This document shows, piece after piece, positions 51,994-52,095 of a stretch of 52,095 nt of DNA. The notes beneath the pieces are model-generated. The model saw only the letters and a list, made by a program, of their open reading frames with translations. It made no database searches and was not told the origin of the DNA. The stretch comes from Eutrophocola sp964503965. GTDB lineage: Bacteria > Pseudomonadota > Gammaproteobacteria > Pseudomonadales > Pseudohongiellaceae. The stretch lies in NCBI GenBank assembly GCA_964503965.1, contig CAZDCK010000024.1, positions 1-52,095 of the forward strand, read 5' to 3'. Position 1 is the first letter of the stretch. Every line of letters starts with the position of its first letter. The translations under genes were made by a program, and so were the position numbers.

Positions 51994-52095
51994 ATAGCGA
52001 CAGATCTATTTTTCTGGTCGCTCCGGCCTGCAGACCCTGTTGCCCAAGCCCAGAGTGAACTTGACTCGCTTTCATGGGGTGTTCGCCCCCAACAG

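Noticed and set aside
52072..52095. Integron attC-like end (GGGG-TGTTCG-CCCC near the right edge)
   Set aside because: Only a short hairpin is visible, the core sites do not fit and the window ends there.

Overview
The window looks like part of a chromosome of a free-living, probably marine, heterotrophic gammaproteobacterium. This is an inference. It rests on moderate GC, many secreted proteins with Sec or Tat signals, several DUF6152 and PSD1/DUF1592-type proteins, Cys-type sulfatases, a tannase-family esterase, and PQQ- and molybdenum-dependent dehydrogenases. No rRNA, tRNA, CRISPR array, phage or plasmid module was recognised. The sequence has one scaffold gap (100 N, 12017-12116), which lies inside an inverted repeat cluster.

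Layout. 0-2.7 kb (minus strand): acylphosphatase, MFS exporter, a RidA-like protein, and a membrane protein that appears split by a frameshift. 3.0-8.1 kb (plus): a PSD1-type multidomain cytochrome-like protein, a metallo-beta-lactamase-fold protein with altered metal ligands, and a secreted ankyrin protein. 8.1-9.9 kb: a compact regulatory module with a sigma-54 activator, a palindrome in UAS position, a divergent -24/-12 promoter, a 33-residue membrane peptide not in ordinary gene-length range, and a terminator. 10-20.5 kb: sulfotransferase, DUF6152 fusion protein, repeat cluster, sulfatase, then a minus-strand operon of sulfatase, fused CoA-transferase, GFA protein and thiolase, a DUF2721 protein and a second DUF6152 fusion protein. 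20.6-24.4 kb: TVP38 membrane protein, DUF3237 protein, aldehyde dehydrogenase and esterase. 24.5-31.5 kb: a second secreted ankyrin protein, tandem OsmC, a PDFSGVW/DUF6152 gene pair, a PBP4-type peptidase, a cyclophilin and a GST. 31.6-38.7 kb: Rieske protein, CNT nucleoside transporter, a second DUF6152/PDxxGxW cluster, a Bcr/CflA exporter, a decayed PAS gene and a fatty acid hydroxylase. 38.8-48.2 kb: a run of secreted hydrolases and SUMF/SnoaL-like proteins, a serine hydrolase bracketed by inverted repeats, and a PQQ dehydrogenase. 48.4-52.1 kb: an orphan IorB-type molybdenum hydroxylase subunit, one more copy of the dispersed repeat, and a frameshifted PAS-GGDEF gene.

Functional theme. 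Most of the window encodes periplasmic enzymes that remove ester, sulfate or acyl groups or oxidise alcohols and aldehydes, together with a lower beta-ketoadipate-like or ketone-body step (CoA-transferase plus thiolase). This fits use of esterified, sulfated or aromatic organic matter, but no single substrate can be named from sequence.

The two most promising unexplained signals are as follows. (1) The self-contained sigma-54 activator/micropeptide module at 8.1-9.9 kb. (2) A DUF6152 system: four proteins whose predicted mature N-terminus is exactly His-His-Ser, with an invariant Asn-Pro-His 25-26 residues later. These occur either fused to, or encoded next to, a second secreted domain marked by PDxxGxW and WEGDTLVV motifs.
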